64,000 nt of DNA from JAAXHE01 sp964551635 (GCA_964551635.1 CAZKDZ010000076.1:24268-88267); one strand, 5' to 3'; counted from the first letter of the stretch, positions 49,626 to 58,750 are shown. The notes: generated by a model not told the origin, from the sequence alone. Numbers and translations are program-made.

Positions 49626-50988
49626 CTCCTCCTTCCAATCGGACCTGGTGGACGCGCGTTTCGCCGAAGTCGATGAAGAAACCGGGGTCCAGGTCCAGGC
49701 CTCCATCTGGGTCCGCGCCGGCTTTCGCCATCCAGCCGTCCATCCCCGACGGATAGAACTGATCGTCCCAGGCGCTGTAGAGGGAGTTGGTAAAGTAAAT
49801 CCTCCTGCCGTCCCGGCTGATTTCCACCATCTGAGGTCCGCCCGACAATGAGCCGTCACGATTTGCGTGCGGCTTTTTGCTTACAATGCCCCCGATTTCG
49901 ACCTTTCCCGTCAGGACCGGCTCGAACGGATCGGAAACGTCGTACTGGTGCAGTTCGCCCAGGCCCCAGCAGGAAACGTACAGAAACCTGTCGTCCAGCG
50001 AGAGGTCGATATCGGTGACCAGGGGCGGTACGGCTTCGAACGCTTTCAGCAAAGGCGGCAGGTCCGCCGCACTGGCCGGCACGGGTGGAATCGTAATCAC
50101 TTTTCGCATTCGCCATGCGCCGTTCTCGCGGAACCAGGTCCAGATGGATGCGGACAGGTCCGCCGTACTGACGACCACGCCGGCGAAACCGTAGGTCTTG
50201 CGTGGATCGTGCGCGGGCCGAAGCTCTAAGAGCATCTGATTCTCGGGGCCGATGTCGACCGTCTGGTCGAGCCGGCGTTTTCTGAGGTCCCAGAAGTGGA
50301 GCCGGTGGCCGTACCGGTTCGCCAGCAGGTCCTCGGGAACCACCCCGTTCTCGAACTGCTCCGGCTTTCCCCATTCGCTGCTCATCATAACGTCATCCGC
50401 GAGGTGCCACCAGAAGTCGTACGCCAGCTCCTGCGAACCGCGATGGATTTCCCACGGCCCGATGACGTCGAAACTGAAGTGGTCCAGCAGGAAGATCCCT
50501 CCCGGGCCGTCGCTGCCGTTCGCCGGCCCCAGCGCGCTGACGTAGATCGCGTCCGGACCGCAGTGTACGGTGTGGGGCCGGCTGTAGCCCGATCTGGCCA
50601 TGAGCTCGTCCGGCTCTATGATCTTGACAATATGGGGCCTGGCCGGGTCAGGTCTGGTATCCACGATGTAGATGCGCGACGTTCGCAGGGCGGGCAGGAT
50701 GAGATAGCGTCGTTCCAGGTGTGGATGAGGCGCATAGGGGCACAGGGCCGAACTGCATGCGTTCCAGCCGAAGTGGTGGAGTTCGTCTCCGGTATACGGC
50801 ATCTCAAGCGAGTAGATGTTCTGACCGTAGGTGGGGGACGCGGTATCCAGGTCCACCACGCACAGGGCGTCGGGCCTGTCGTCCGCGCCGGGATTGAGAG
50901 CCGACACGTAACCGTATCGCTCCGGTGGGGCCTGCATGGCCATCCTGGGCGACGGGTAGAACGATGGATCGGGCTTCCATAGTGGCAT
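49591..50988 (-). CDS. Selenium-binding-protein-56 family; methanethiol-oxidase-like
   Basis: A 465-residue SBP56-family protein with a seven-bladed propeller layout. Conserved blocks include GDELHHFGWNACSSALC, YLILPALRTSRIYIVDT, SRPHTVHCGPD, EWGKPEQFENG and YVSCWGLGELHQYDVS; the His residues match the copper site of bacterial methanethiol oxidase, which yields formaldehyde, sulfide and hydrogen peroxide. No clear signal peptide is seen, although MtoX of Hyphomicrobium is periplasmic. Its 3' end overlaps a membrane-protein gene. Methanethiol as substrate is inferred from the family. Confidence 0.85.
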   Translation of the reverse strand: MPLWKPDPSFYPSPRMAMQAPPERYGYVSALNPGADDRPDALCVVDLDTASPTYGQNIYSLEMPYTGDELHHFGWNACSSALCPYAPHPHLERRYLILPALRTSRIYIVDTRPDPARPHIVKIIEPDELMARSGYSRPHTVHCGPDAIYVSALGPANGSDGPGGIFLLDHFSFDVIGPWEIHRGSQELAYDFWWHLADDVMMSSEWGKPEQFENGVVPEDLLANRYGHRLHFWDLRKRRLDQTVDIGPENQMLLELRPAHDPRKTYGFAGVVVSTADLSASIWTWFRENGAWRMRKVITIPPVPASAADLPPLLKAFEAVPPLVTDIDLSLDDRFLYVSCWGLGELHQYDVSDPFEPVLTGKVEIGGIVSKKPHANRDGSLSGGPQMVEISRDGRRIYFTNSLYSAWDDQFYPSGMDGWMAKAGADPDGGLDLDPGFFIDFGETRVHQVRLEGGDASTDSFCYPS

Positions 50989-51128
50989 CGTCGCGCATTC
51001 CTTCCAGTGAGAGATTGAGGAGGGTTACGGTGTCTACGGAACTGGAGGCGCGGCGGTGACGGGACCACCGGTCACCGGGCTCCCGGGACACGATCGGTCG
51101 ACAAACGAAAACGGAGTCAGTGCCGCCG

Positions 51129-53162
51129 TCAGAGCTTCCGGTAGTCGATGGGCCCCGGCTCCGAAACAAGAGTACGTTCTGAAACTTCGAGGATGGAGCC
51201 GGCGGCGAGCAGGCCCGTGTCGACATTGCCATCCACGGTACGGACGTGCGCGAACTCGGCATCCGTCCGGACGTCGTTGAATGCGACCGTATTGCCGGGC
51301 CCCGCGGTGAGTATGGTGTCGTCCGCGTTGCCCGTACGAATGCGAATGGCGCAGCCCGCGGCATCGCCGGTGGCGTCGATTTCGGGCGGGGATGCGTCTT
51401 TTTGATAGGGGACGAGCGCCACGATACAGAACAGCGGGCTCCAGAACCAGTCGTACCGCAGCCGCGGATGGTCGTGGAAGACCTCCTCGCGCCAGCGGCC
51501 CGGCCACGGTGTCGCAATCCGGACGTCGCACCGGTTTTCACGCCTGCATCCGATGATGGAAACCCTGTCCCGCCCGCACTCCAGCCGATTGCCGGCTGCC
51601 GTGTGCAGCAGCCACGACAGCATCGGCCGGTCGTGCATTTCGAAATCGAGGCGGTCGACAATGATCACGGCGGCGGGTGCGCCGTCCGCATCCGGCAGAC
51701 AGAGCGTCCGGCGGACGAAACGCTGAGCGCTTGCGTAGCTTTCTCCCGCCTCGGACTCGATGTAGGGGAAATCCCCCTGGACGTCCGCGCGGACGATTCC
51801 GTCGTCGCCGGCGGGGCCGCGGCGTTGCATCTCGCCCATCACCAGCGGCAGATTGTGGGCTTCGCCCAGCGCGCCCAGGCGCAGGACCTCGGTGGTATCG
51901 GGGAGCCGCTCGAGGGCGTATCCGGAATCGCAGGCGAACGTTTCTCCGAGGGCGTGCAGCGAGAAGTGGTTGCGATCGGCCTGCCGGTGTCCGCCAGCGG
52001 GGAAGACGTCGCACAGAAACGAAAGGAGGAAGTCTTCGGACCCCCACCCGGACCGGACGTCCACCAGCCCCCGGTTGCGAAAGTGCCTGACCCCCGGCAT
52101 GCCCAGTCGATCCGGTGGTGCGGGATCTACGGACGAGTCGTAGTACAGCAGATATCGCGTCACGGTGTCGCTCCAGCCGTCGGCCGGCAGATTCCAGGTT
52201 TCGCCGCCGTCCGGCGGTTTATCGATGGTCTGCCAGAGCCATTGCGCGAGACCGCTGTTCTGCTGAGAAGCCAGAAGGGAAAGCCATTCGATTTGGAACC
52301 CGTCATTGCAGTCGTTCAGCGGATTGGGCCGCCCCGTCGCGGGGATGAGTTCATACGCCAAACCCTCCGCGATGCGTTCCCATCCGGCGTGGCTCGTGAG
52401 TTCCCGGTCCCCGCAGGCGGCCAGCGCCAGGGCGAACGGGGCCAGGTAGTGCAGCGTGGCGCTGCCGTAGGCCGGACCTTCGTAAAAGGCGCCGTCGCCG
52501 TCGTGACCCTTTTCGAGGAAGAGCAGGCACCGTTCTTTTCCGGACGCCAGCGCGCGGTCGAATCGTGACCCGTCAAGAGCGCCGTAACTGCGCAGTACCA
52601 GTCCGAGCAGGCCCAGGCCGATGAGGCCGATGGCGGCCATGTTCCAGTCGGGGCGGGTCTCCCCGGGGTCCGGCGGATTATCGAGCGTATAGTCGATGAA
52701 CGGCAGGCAATAGGCGCCGATTTCCACGCGTTCCGCGTCCGTCAGCTCGTGCCGTAACAGGTCCAGTCCAATGGCCAGGACCATGGAACTTGCGCCGGCG
52801 TCGAGGCAATTGTCCCGCCACGTGCTGTACGGACGCCCATAGTTCGTTCCCCCGCAATTCTCCACGATGCGATGCTTCACGATCGTCCGGAGAATGTTGC
52901 ATGCCTCCGCCGCGTACTTTCCGTCGAGGAGAATGCCGCCCACGGCAAGGGTTTCGATCGACTTCGGAAGCAGACGGCCGCCGGGCCTGGTCAGCCAGAA
53001 GTCCGATTTGCGTTCGTTATAGTCGATGTATGCGGGCGATGCCGGATCGAGATGGGCTTCACAGGCATTCCGGAGGCTGCTCTTCAGCGAGGCGACGATC
53101 GGGCTGTCGTCAGTCCGACGGTTCTCCAGAATGGGGCGAAACAGAGATTGCGGAAATTCCAT
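51129..53162 (-). CDS. Heparinase II/III-like polysaccharide lyase family protein
   Basis: A 677-residue protein with an N-terminal alpha/alpha toroid (about 20-350; blocks WRDNCLDAGASSMVLAIG, GLGLLGLVLRSYG, FYEGPAYGSATLHYL) and a C-terminal beta-sandwich (about 370-677; GGHRQADRNHFSLHALGE, with catalytic His/Tyr candidates). The family cleaves uronic-acid-containing glycans by elimination. No signal peptide, so a cytoplasmic oligosaccharide substrate is likely. ATG at 53162 with GGAGGA 7 bases upstream. A Nudix gene lies 58 bases upstream in the same direction. Confidence 0.82.
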   Translation of the reverse strand: MEFPQSLFRPILENRRTDDSPIVASLKSSLRNACEAHLDPASPAYIDYNERKSDFWLTRPGGRLLPKSIETLAVGGILLDGKYAAEACNILRTIVKHRIVENCGGTNYGRPYSTWRDNCLDAGASSMVLAIGLDLLRHELTDAERVEIGAYCLPFIDYTLDNPPDPGETRPDWNMAAIGLIGLGLLGLVLRSYGALDGSRFDRALASGKERCLLFLEKGHDGDGAFYEGPAYGSATLHYLAPFALALAACGDRELTSHAGWERIAEGLAYELIPATGRPNPLNDCNDGFQIEWLSLLASQQNSGLAQWLWQTIDKPPDGGETWNLPADGWSDTVTRYLLYYDSSVDPAPPDRLGMPGVRHFRNRGLVDVRSGWGSEDFLLSFLCDVFPAGGHRQADRNHFSLHALGETFACDSGYALERLPDTTEVLRLGALGEAHNLPLVMGEMQRRGPAGDDGIVRADVQGDFPYIESEAGESYASAQRFVRRTLCLPDADGAPAAVIIVDRLDFEMHDRPMLSWLLHTAAGNRLECGRDRVSIIGCRRENRCDVRIATPWPGRWREEVFHDHPRLRYDWFWSPLFCIVALVPYQKDASPPEIDATGDAAGCAIRIRTGNADDTILTAGPGNTVAFNDVRTDAEFAHVRTVDGNVDTGLLAAGSILEVSERTLVSEPGPIDYRKL

Positions 53163-53220
53163 CACTGATTCCTCCAAGTCCCCTGCGCGCCGCACTGGCG
53201 CACTGCCGGACGGACCGGGA

Positions 53221-53985
53221 TCAATCCCTTTCCATTCCCGGCGGCATGAAGATTTCCCGCCGGCGGCCGTCACTGTACCCGTCCACCTCGCTGAGCACCA
53301 CGCCCGGACTGGCCAGCGCCGCCCTGACGATCTGGCGGTTGAAAGTGTGCACGTAGTCAGACGTCAGGTATTCTTCAACGGGCATCCAGAGACATTCTTC
53401 GATCTCTTCGGGCTGAAGGACGATATCGTAAGAGAGCGGCCTGAGGCGGCATACAAAGTAAATGTCGGACTTGTCGTGACGGTAGCCATGCCAGTGACGG
53501 AAACACACCATAGCTTGAAATGATGTCTGAACTCCCGTTTCTTCCCGGATTTCCCGGATGACGGCCTCGGCCAGGTGTTCGCCGGGATGCAGAGCTCCGC
53601 CCGGCAGCTTATAGTAAGGCCTGCTGCTGCCGCGGTGTTTTTCGCAGACAACCAGAATCTCGTCTTTCTCGCTGATGACCACCCCTCCGGCGCCAATATA
53701 GTGGGTGGCGAAGCCGGGGATGAACGCGTCTTCGACCAGCGGTCGGGTCAACAGGAGATAAGCCTCACCGCTGTGGTGAAAAGAGAAACCCGTCTGCACC
53801 GCGACGGGTATGAATTCCGACCTTTCTATCGGTACCTCAAGCCATACGAGTTGATATCCCCCTGCTTTCCAGTTCGCCAGGGACAGCGAAAGGCGATGAC
53901 TGAACGATTCAACGTCCGATGGAAGGCTTTCGGGGCTGATGACAATGCCGTTGAAGGCATTGGTTGTATGTTCGAGGACTTCCAT
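53221..53985 (-). CDS. Nudix hydrolase with NUDT6-like N-terminal domain
   Basis: A 254-residue protein. Residues 1-95 match the NUDT6-type pre-Nudix domain (FNGIVISPESLP, GYQLVWLEVPIERSEFIPVA, GFSFHHSGEAYLLL). The Nudix box GALHPG-E-HLAEAVI-REIREETGV spans G130-V152 with all glutamates present. It hydrolyses a nucleoside-diphosphate derivative such as ADP-ribose or a dinucleotide. The start at 53985 fits the domain edge and has GGGGGA upstream; an in-frame ATG at 54093 would add 36 residues without similarity. Confidence 0.88.
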   Translation of the reverse strand: MEVLEHTTNAFNGIVISPESLPSDVESFSHRLSLSLANWKAGGYQLVWLEVPIERSEFIPVAVQTGFSFHHSGEAYLLLTRPLVEDAFIPGFATHYIGAGGVVISEKDEILVVCEKHRGSSRPYYKLPGGALHPGEHLAEAVIREIREETGVQTSFQAMVCFRHWHGYRHDKSDIYFVCRLRPLSYDIVLQPEEIEECLWMPVEEYLTSDYVHTFNRQIVRAALASPGVVLSEVDGYSDGRRREIFMPPGMERD

Positions 53986-54203
53986 ATCGGGATCCCCCGG
54001 ATCCTGGTCGGCGCGGTTGGCGGCGACCTGAATGTAAACAGCCCGCGGCCGGTTTACAAGTGGTTTTGATACGGAAAGGTTTTGGCTTGACATGGTTTGG
54101 GCCGGGGTTGATATTGACGGTTATTTCGGGTTGCGGAAGGCGGGATTGCGTTCGCTTCTTCACGTTTGCATGGCGTGCCGGATCAGGGGCCTGGAGGTGG
54201 TGG

Positions 54204-55403
54204 ATGAGCAGCGTCTATGAACGACTTGGAATTCGTACCATAATCAATGCGTCCGGGCCGTCCACACGGTTGAGCGGATCGATCCTGCCCGTGGAGGTGG
54301 CGGAGGCCATGGCGGAAGCCTCGCAGCATTGCGTGGATATCGCGGAACTGCAGGCCTGGGCGGGGCGGGCCATTGCCGATATCACGGGCGCCGAGTCCGG
54401 ATACGTCACGTCGGGCGCCGCGGCGGGAATCATGCTGGGCGTGGCGGCGAGCGTGACCGGGCTGGACCCGGGCAGGATGAACCGGCTCCCGGATACGGCC
54501 GGGATGAAAGACGAAGTGATTATCCCGCGAAGCCACAGGAACTTCTACGACCACGCCATCCGCGCGGTCGGCGTGAAGCTCGTGGAGGTGGGGATTTCCG
54601 ACCGGTACAGCGGGGCCGGGGTGCGGGATACGGAAGCGTGGGAGATTGCCGATGCGATTACAGACCGGACCGCGGCGGTAGCATACGTGATGAACGCGCG
54701 GGCGCGACCGGACCTGGAGGACGTTGTGAAAGCGGCCCACGATCGGGGCGTGCCGGTCGTTGTGGACGCGGCCGGTCAGCTTCCGCCCCAGTCGAACCTG
54801 CAGCGTTTTGTCGAAGCCGGGGCGGACGTTGTCTGTTTCAGCGGGGGAAAGACCATTCGCGGGCCGCAGAGTTCAGGAATTCTATGCGGTCGGAAAGACC
54901 TGGTATCGGCTGTCGCGCTGCAGCACCTGGACCAGGACGTGTTCTACGACCTCTGGAATCCGCCGGAGTCTCTGATTGACAAAGACCGCCTGCCGGGCGC
55001 GCCCCAGCACGGGATCGGGAGGCCATGCAAGGTGGGCAAGGAGGAGATCGTGGGACTGATCACGGCGCTCAGGCTGTTCGTCGCCGAGGGCGACGAGGCG
55101 CGCCACGCCCGATGGGCCGCCGTGATACAAAGCCTGGCCGCAGCGCTTGAAACATTGCCGAACGTGCGCGTAACCGCGACCATCGATCCCGGAAGACCCG
55201 TGCCGGGTCTGCGGCTGGATATCGATGAAGCCGCGGCAGGTATTTCAGGCCTGGAACTGGCACGGAGGCTCATCGAGGGCGAGCCCAGCATTCACTGCAA
55301 TACCGCGGACGTGTACGAAGGCGCATTGGGGTTCGGTCCCATGTGCATGAGGGAAGGGGACGTGGAGGCGATCGGTAAGCGAATGGGCGAGTTGCTGGCT
55401 TGA
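54204..55403 (+). CDS. SelA-like PLP-dependent enzyme
   Basis: A 399-residue fold-type-I PLP enzyme similar to selenocysteine synthase SelA and to D-glucosaminate-6-phosphate ammonia-lyase (DgaE). Blocks: YERLGIRTIINASGPSTRLS, YVTSGAAAGIMLGVA, VVVDAAGQLPP, and the PLP lysine in FSGGKTIRGPQSSG (K216). Stand-alone, without selB, selC or selD nearby, so a catabolic lyase for a sugar acid or amino acid is more likely than selenocysteine synthesis. GGAGG lies 6 bases before the ATG. The M20 peptidase gene starts 47 bases downstream. Confidence 0.87.
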   Translation: MSSVYERLGIRTIINASGPSTRLSGSILPVEVAEAMAEASQHCVDIAELQAWAGRAIADITGAESGYVTSGAAAGIMLGVAASVTGLDPGRMNRLPDTAGMKDEVIIPRSHRNFYDHAIRAVGVKLVEVGISDRYSGAGVRDTEAWEIADAITDRTAAVAYVMNARARPDLEDVVKAAHDRGVPVVVDAAGQLPPQSNLQRFVEAGADVVCFSGGKTIRGPQSSGILCGRKDLVSAVALQHLDQDVFYDLWNPPESLIDKDRLPGAPQHGIGRPCKVGKEEIVGLITALRLFVAEGDEARHARWAAVIQSLAAALETLPNVRVTATIDPGRPVPGLRLDIDEAAAGISGLELARRLIEGEPSIHCNTADVYEGALGFGPMCMREGDVEAIGKRMGELLA

Positions 55404-55450
55404 TTGAAGTGAAGACGTGCCGGCGCAGATCAAGTTCCGGAGATTCAGCT

Positions 55451-56797
55451 ATGAACGTGGATTGGCAGGCAGCGGGCAGGGAAGCGGTGGACTGGCATTG
55501 CAGGCTTCTTCGATTCGACACCACGAATCCGCCAGGGAATGAACTGCCCCTGGTCCTGGACATTGCCGGGGCGCTGACCGGGGAGGGACTTTCTCCCGGC
55601 GCCCTGGAGTCCGCGCCCGGGCGCGGGAATCTGGTGGTGCGTCTCAAGGGCGACGGGTCCCAGCGCCCGCTGCTGCTCCTGTCGCACATAGACGTGGTTC
55701 CCGCGGAGCCCGCTAAATGGACGCGCGATCCGTTCGGCGGCGAGGTGGACGCGGGGTACGTGTGGGGTCGCGGCGCAATCGATTCCAAGCTGACGACGGC
55801 CGTCGGTCTGCAGGTCCTGTTGTTGTGCAAGCGTCTGAATCTGCCGCTGACGCGCGACCTGGTCCTGGTGGCCGCAGCGGACGAGGAACTCGGGGGGGTG
55901 CATGGAGTGCGCTGGCTTGCGGCCAATCACCCGGAGGTGTTCGACGCGGAGTATGGCATCAACGAGGGCGGCGGCTTTGCGCTGCTCGTCGACGGGCGTC
56001 CGGTCTACACGTGTCAGGTGGCCGAAAAGGGGAGTGCCGAGCTGAACCTGGTTGCGCGCGGACAACCCGGACACAGCTCCGTTCCCCACACCGACAATGC
56101 GGTTTTTCATCTGGCAGGGGCCCTGGAGCGATTGAGCCGCGCGAAGATGCCACACCGGATTACCCCCGGCGTGAGGGCGTTCTTCGAAGGCACCGCCGCC
56201 GCGCAGGCCAGGGACGAGGTGGCCGACCTGCTGCTCGGGGTACTGGACCCGGATCGCTGCGATGCCTCGTTGCGGTCCCTGCCGGTTGACGAGCCGACCC
56301 GGAAGATGTTCGACGCGATGGTGCGCAACACATGCGCGCCGACCATGCTCGAGGCCGGCGTCAAACGCAACGTGATCCCCTCCGAAGCCGTGGCGCGGCT
56401 GAGCGGCAGGCCATTACCCGGGGTGGACGAAGACGGTTTCGTCCGGGAGGTTCGCGCTTTGGCCGGCGAGGGCGTCGCATTCGAAATGGAAAAGGCCTTC
56501 CGGCCGGGAACGGAATTCGACCATCGGACGCCGCTTCTGGACGCGGTCAAGGCGTCGATCGCCCGATTCGACCCCGATGCGGCCGTGGTCCCCTATATGC
56601 AGACGGGTGGCACGGATGCGCGGTTTCTGCAGGACCGCGATATCCACATCTACGGATTCCTGCCCATGCGGTACGAAGAGGGCGAGGCGTACTTCGACCT
56701 GTGCCACGGCCACGACGAACGGGTGTCCGTCGCGAACGTTCAATTCGGGGTACAGGTGCTGTTCGACGTCGTGTGCCGGTTGAACGGCATCGCATAG
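55451..56797 (+). CDS. M20-family metallopeptidase
   Basis: A 448-residue di-zinc amidohydrolase of the ArgE/DapE/CPG2 group. Metal and catalytic residues are in LLLLSHIDVVP (H79, D81), WGRGAIDSK (D111) and AAADEELGG (E145, E146); the dimerisation lid lies at about 195-300, with GQPGHSSVP. The C-terminal His appears in DLCHGHDE. It releases an acyl group or amino acid from a small amide. The ATG at 55451 was chosen over a TTG at 55400 that overlaps the SelA-like stop. Same operon as the SelA-like gene. Confidence 0.9.
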   Translation: MNVDWQAAGREAVDWHCRLLRFDTTNPPGNELPLVLDIAGALTGEGLSPGALESAPGRGNLVVRLKGDGSQRPLLLLSHIDVVPAEPAKWTRDPFGGEVDAGYVWGRGAIDSKLTTAVGLQVLLLCKRLNLPLTRDLVLVAAADEELGGVHGVRWLAANHPEVFDAEYGINEGGGFALLVDGRPVYTCQVAEKGSAELNLVARGQPGHSSVPHTDNAVFHLAGALERLSRAKMPHRITPGVRAFFEGTAAAQARDEVADLLLGVLDPDRCDASLRSLPVDEPTRKMFDAMVRNTCAPTMLEAGVKRNVIPSEAVARLSGRPLPGVDEDGFVREVRALAGEGVAFEMEKAFRPGTEFDHRTPLLDAVKASIARFDPDAAVVPYMQTGGTDARFLQDRDIHIYGFLPMRYEEGEAYFDLCHGHDERVSVANVQFGVQVLFDVVCRLNGIA

Positions 56798-56821
56798 CCG
56801 ACGGTCGGTCGTGCTCAGAAC

Positions 56822-57718
56822 TTACCGTTCCAATACGTGTCGAAGCGCGCCTTCGAGTCCAGGGTGTTGAAACGCATAGCCGGATTCCTGCAGTCGTGTG
56901 GGCGTTACACGGGCGCCGGACAGCAGCAGGGCGTCCGCCATTTCCCCGAAGGCGAGTCGGGCGGCGAATGCCGGCATGGGGAAGAGCGTAGGACGGGACA
57001 GGACGCCCCCCAGTGTTTTCGTGAATTCCCGGTTTGTCGCCGGCGCGGGCGACACCGCGTTGACGGGCCCCTCGAGCGACTCCGTGTTGATCGCGTGGAC
57101 GATGATTCCCGCCAGATCGCTCAGCGAGACCCAGCTCATAACCTGTGCGCCGCTGCCAATCACGCCTCCCACCCCCATCTTGAACGGGAACAGCATTTTG
57201 GCCAGCGCGCCTCCGTCCGCACTGAGCACGATTCCAATCCGCAGGGCTACGGTACGCACCCCCGCGTCAGCCGCGGGTCGCGCGGCGTTCTCCCAGGCAA
57301 TGCACGTTTCCGCAAGGAAGTCGGCGCCAGGCGGGCTTTCCTCGTTGAGGATTTCGTCGCCGCGATTGCCGTAGTATCCGATCGCCGATGACGTTATCAG
57401 AACGCCGGGAGGCGTCTGCAACTCCGCGAGGCCCTGTGCCAGAAGCCGGGTGCCATCGACACGGCTGTCGCGGATTCGGCTTTTCTTCGCTTCGTTCCAC
57501 CTGCCGGAAGCGATGTTCTCGCCCGCCAGATGGACCACGGCCTGGACTCCTTCGAGCGCGTCAGGCGCAAGTTCTCCCGTTTCCGGATCCCACCGGCGCT
57601 CCGTATCGTCTGTGGGACTCGCGCGAACCAGCCGCAGGACACGGTGGCCGCCGGCTTCGAGATGTGGAACGAGAGAAGAACCGACGAGCCCGGTTGAACC
57701 CGTCACGAGTACGGTCAT
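56822..57718 (-). CDS. TIGR01777-type NAD-dependent epimerase (YfcH-like)
   Basis: A 298-residue short-chain-dehydrogenase-like protein. The nucleotide motif is VLVTGSTGLVGSSLVPHL; the family block VVHLAGENIASGRWNEAKK follows, then SSAIGYYGNRGDE, where Tyr stands in for the SDR Tyr-x3-Lys site, and the C-terminal DUF1731 part ends near LRHVLER. Function unknown; often linked to cell-envelope or nucleotide-sugar metabolism. AAGGAGG lies 7 bases before the ATG. The palindromic element lies 21 bases upstream of its start. Confidence 0.9.
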   Translation of the reverse strand: MTVLVTGSTGLVGSSLVPHLEAGGHRVLRLVRASPTDDTERRWDPETGELAPDALEGVQAVVHLAGENIASGRWNEAKKSRIRDSRVDGTRLLAQGLAELQTPPGVLITSSAIGYYGNRGDEILNEESPPGADFLAETCIAWENAARPAADAGVRTVALRIGIVLSADGGALAKMLFPFKMGVGGVIGSGAQVMSWVSLSDLAGIIVHAINTESLEGPVNAVSPAPATNREFTKTLGGVLSRPTLFPMPAFAARLAFGEMADALLLSGARVTPTRLQESGYAFQHPGLEGALRHVLER

Positions 57719-57739
57719 CGCGTGCCTCCTTGTGTGGTA

Positions 57740-57903
57740 GAAGCTGTTTAAAAATTGCCGGTGAGTTCCCGAGCGCGAGCGAAAAAGTGGCGGTCAAGGC
57801 GGGCAAATCCGCCCATATTTGTTTATACGGGTGGGTTTGACCAACGCCGACCGGCGCTTTTGCAGCCGTGCGAAGACCGCTGGGAATTTTGAGACAGCTT
57901 CTT
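57740..57903 (+). repeat. 164-bp palindromic repeat element (copy B)
   Basis: GAAGCTGTTTAAAAATTGCC at the left end and aattttgagacagcttctt at the right. It is the inverted counterpart of 21863-22026, differing at about ten positions by eye. The right end touches the TAA stop of the reverse-strand DUF420 gene; the left end is 21 bases from the TIGR01777 start. The halves are mutually complementary around gtttatacgggtgg/gcccatatttg, so it can fold as one long hairpin in DNA or RNA. Confidence 0.8.
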
Positions 57904-58315
57904 AGAATCGGTAAAGCATTAGATAGATGATCACGCCGCTGACGCACACGAACATCCAGACAGGCCACACCCAGCGGGCGATGCGTCTGTGTGTCTCGAA
58001 CCTCCCGCGCAGGGCAAGCCATACAACCGCGAGGACGAACGGCGCATTCAGTGCGGCCAGTACGATGTGCGGGATCAGGATGGCAAAATAAACGCCGCGG
58101 GTCCAGTCATGGTGGGGATAGGGTACGGACCCCACGTTGACGTGATAGTACAGATAAGTAGACAGAAAAAGGGCCGAAAAGGCGAGGGCGAAGACCATCA
58201 TTCGCTTGTGTTGCCGGATATTGCCGCGCCTGATCTGCAGATAGCCCATCATGAGAAAGACGGCGCCGATCGTGTTGAATACCGCATTGAGGGCTGGCAG
58301 GTCGTTTACGGTCAT
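57902..58315 (-). CDS. DUF420 membrane protein (CtaM/YozB-like)
   Basis: A 137-residue protein with four predicted helices. The family blocks LNAVFNTIGAVFLMMGY, RQHKRMMVFALAFSALFL, and HIVLAALNAPFVLAVVW are present, with conserved histidines in YLYYHVN and PHHDWTRG. Members of this family act in cytochrome oxidase maturation in Firmicutes. No oxidase genes are adjacent. Its stop codon is the right boundary of the palindromic element. Weak ribosome site (AAGG close to the ATG). Confidence 0.85.
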   Translation of the reverse strand: MTVNDLPALNAVFNTIGAVFLMMGYLQIRRGNIRQHKRMMVFALAFSALFLSTYLYYHVNVGSVPYPHHDWTRGVYFAILIPHIVLAALNAPFVLAVVWLALRGRFETHRRIARWVWPVWMFVCVSGVIIYLMLYRF

Positions 58316-58468
58316 CCTTATCTCGATAGAAGCAGTTTCCGGGACGGGACACCATGCCTCGCCTGCAGAGCGACTTTCTCAACGGACTGCTAAGTGTACT
58401 CATTTTTGCAGGCTTTGGCAACCGCATGGGAATAAGGCGGACCGGGGAAACGGACATCGCCGGACCGT

Positions 58469-58497
58469 TTGACACTGGATTGGTTTTCTGTTATCTT
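58469..58497 (+). promoter_or_regulatory. Sigma-70 promoter upstream of the small gene and nadB
   Basis: TTGACA (58469-58474), 17-base spacer, TATCTT (58492-58497). It lies 50 bases before the start of the 67-residue gene. Confidence 0.65.
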
Positions 58498-58546
58498 CGA
58501 ATTCTGAGAATGTCTTTAAGCCGATTTAAAACAGGAGGATAGTAGG

Positions 58547-58750
58547 ATGTCTGCAACCGGAGGCCAATGGATGACACCCGGAGAAATCGAGCAGGCTCTC
58601 GGACGAAGAAAGTCCAGGGAGGTATTTGAAGACTTGATTTATGACCGGCGAAAGCGGCGTGAGATCCTGGATCTCCTGATCGAGGCCACGGGCTGTAACG
58701 AGTTTTCTGCGGAAGACTTCCTCCGGGAAATTGTGAAGACAAAGCAGTGA
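58547..58750 (+). CDS. Small uncharacterised 67-residue protein preceding nadB
   Basis: Soluble, mostly helical and highly charged (RRKSREVFEDLIYDRRKRRE), with one Cys and no membrane segment. ATG with AGGAGG about 10 bases upstream and a good promoter before it, so it is probably real. It runs into nadB with a 48-base spacer and likely shares its transcript. I do not recognise a family. Confidence 0.7.
   Translation: MSATGGQWMTPGEIEQALGRRKSREVFEDLIYDRRKRREILDLLIEATGCNEFSAEDFLREIVKTKQ

Noticed and set aside
54204..55403. True selenocysteine synthase
   Set aside because: No selB, selC tRNA or selD seen, and the operon partner is an M20 peptidase.
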